Source: an uncultured Oscillospiraceae bacterium (GTDB taxonomy: Bacteria > Bacillota > Clostridia > Oscillospirales > Oscillospiraceae). Taken from it: a stretch of 39,734 nucleotides of DNA. The notes below the pieces were generated by a model, which searched no databases, was not told the origin of the DNA, and worked only from the letters and a program-made list of their open reading frames with translations. Positions within the stretch are counted from its first letter, which is position 1, and each line of letters begins with the position of its first letter. The position numbers and the translations under genes were made by a program. Positions 39,661 through 39,734 of the stretch are shown in pieces. The DNA is taken from positions 1 through 39,734 of the forward strand of contig CAKTEZ010000013.1 in the NCBI GenBank assembly GCA_934553255.1, written 5' to 3'.

Positions 39661-39734
39661 TCATGTCATGACACTGTAGATTTCTTTGTTTTCCTCGGAA
39701 AACAGTGCCGTATGTGTCTCTAATTCTCCATGCT
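39661..39734 (-). CDS. Possible C-terminal end of a leftward gene
   Basis: From the right edge, one leftward frame is open to TGA at 39663-39661 and reads HGELETHTALFSEENKEIYSV followed by MT. The stop lies just behind a hairpin that could terminate both directions. There are too few residues to identify a family. Other frames in this stretch either stop early or look non-coding. Confidence 0.3.
   Translation of the reverse strand, partial: HGELETHTALFSEENKEIYSVMT

Noticed and set aside
1..39734. CRISPR arrays, insertion sequences, rRNA genes or a replication origin
   Set aside because: No regularly spaced repeats, transposase motifs, rRNA sequence or DnaA-box cluster were seen on reading.

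Overview
The window looks like a chromosomal segment of a high-GC anaerobic Clostridia (Oscillospiraceae-type Bacillota). The evidence is strong AGGAGG ribosome sites, sigma-A type promoters, many intrinsic terminators, an FMN riboswitch with an ECF riboflavin S-component, the split iron-sulfur serine dehydratase, a SpoIIE-type phosphatase and a class II LysRS. Genus is not resolved. All calls come from reading the sequence; no database was searched.

Layout. 1-2850: end of a methionine gamma-lyase family gene, a tiny Arg-rich ORF, a DMT permease, a SLOG protein and FMN-riboswitch-controlled ribU. 2864-17128: a purine/ureide catabolic region. A YheO/DauR-type regulator, apparently started at AUC, and two fold-type-II PLP enzymes run leftward. 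Running rightward are ygeY, ygeW, carbamate kinase, a BMP-type ABC uptake system (lipoprotein, double ATPase, two permeases) and an 8-oxoguanine deaminase. The parts suggest nucleoside or nucleobase import, deamination to urate, then YgeY/YgeW/carbamate-kinase steps that recover ATP from carbamoyl phosphate. The ring-opening enzymes are not in the window. 17186-24471: a glycosyltransferase, two RluA-type pseudouridine synthases, a MATE transporter co-transcribed with a ferredoxin-thioredoxin-reductase-like protein and a NifX-thioredoxin fusion, a GreA paralogue and an NlpC/P60 protein. 24721-28571: a cupin remnant, aminopeptidase P, sdaAB/sdaAA and a 25-residue membrane peptide.

28711-34623 is the most unusual region. 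It is a four-gene leftward operon made of a STAS anti-sigma-antagonist-like protein, a membrane sensor PP2C (SpoIIE) phosphatase, a MATE transporter fused to an RsbW/SpoIIAB-like histidine-kinase-type ATPase, and an unrecognised 453-residue protein. It has all the parts of a partner-switching circuit except a sigma factor, and the kinase is physically joined to a transporter.

34907-39734: a zinc-ribbon/SHOCT protein, two decayed gene fragments next to tRNA-Leu(CAA), greA-lysS, and an AT-richer tail with an HTH-regulator remnant and a possible nuclease, which looks recently acquired.
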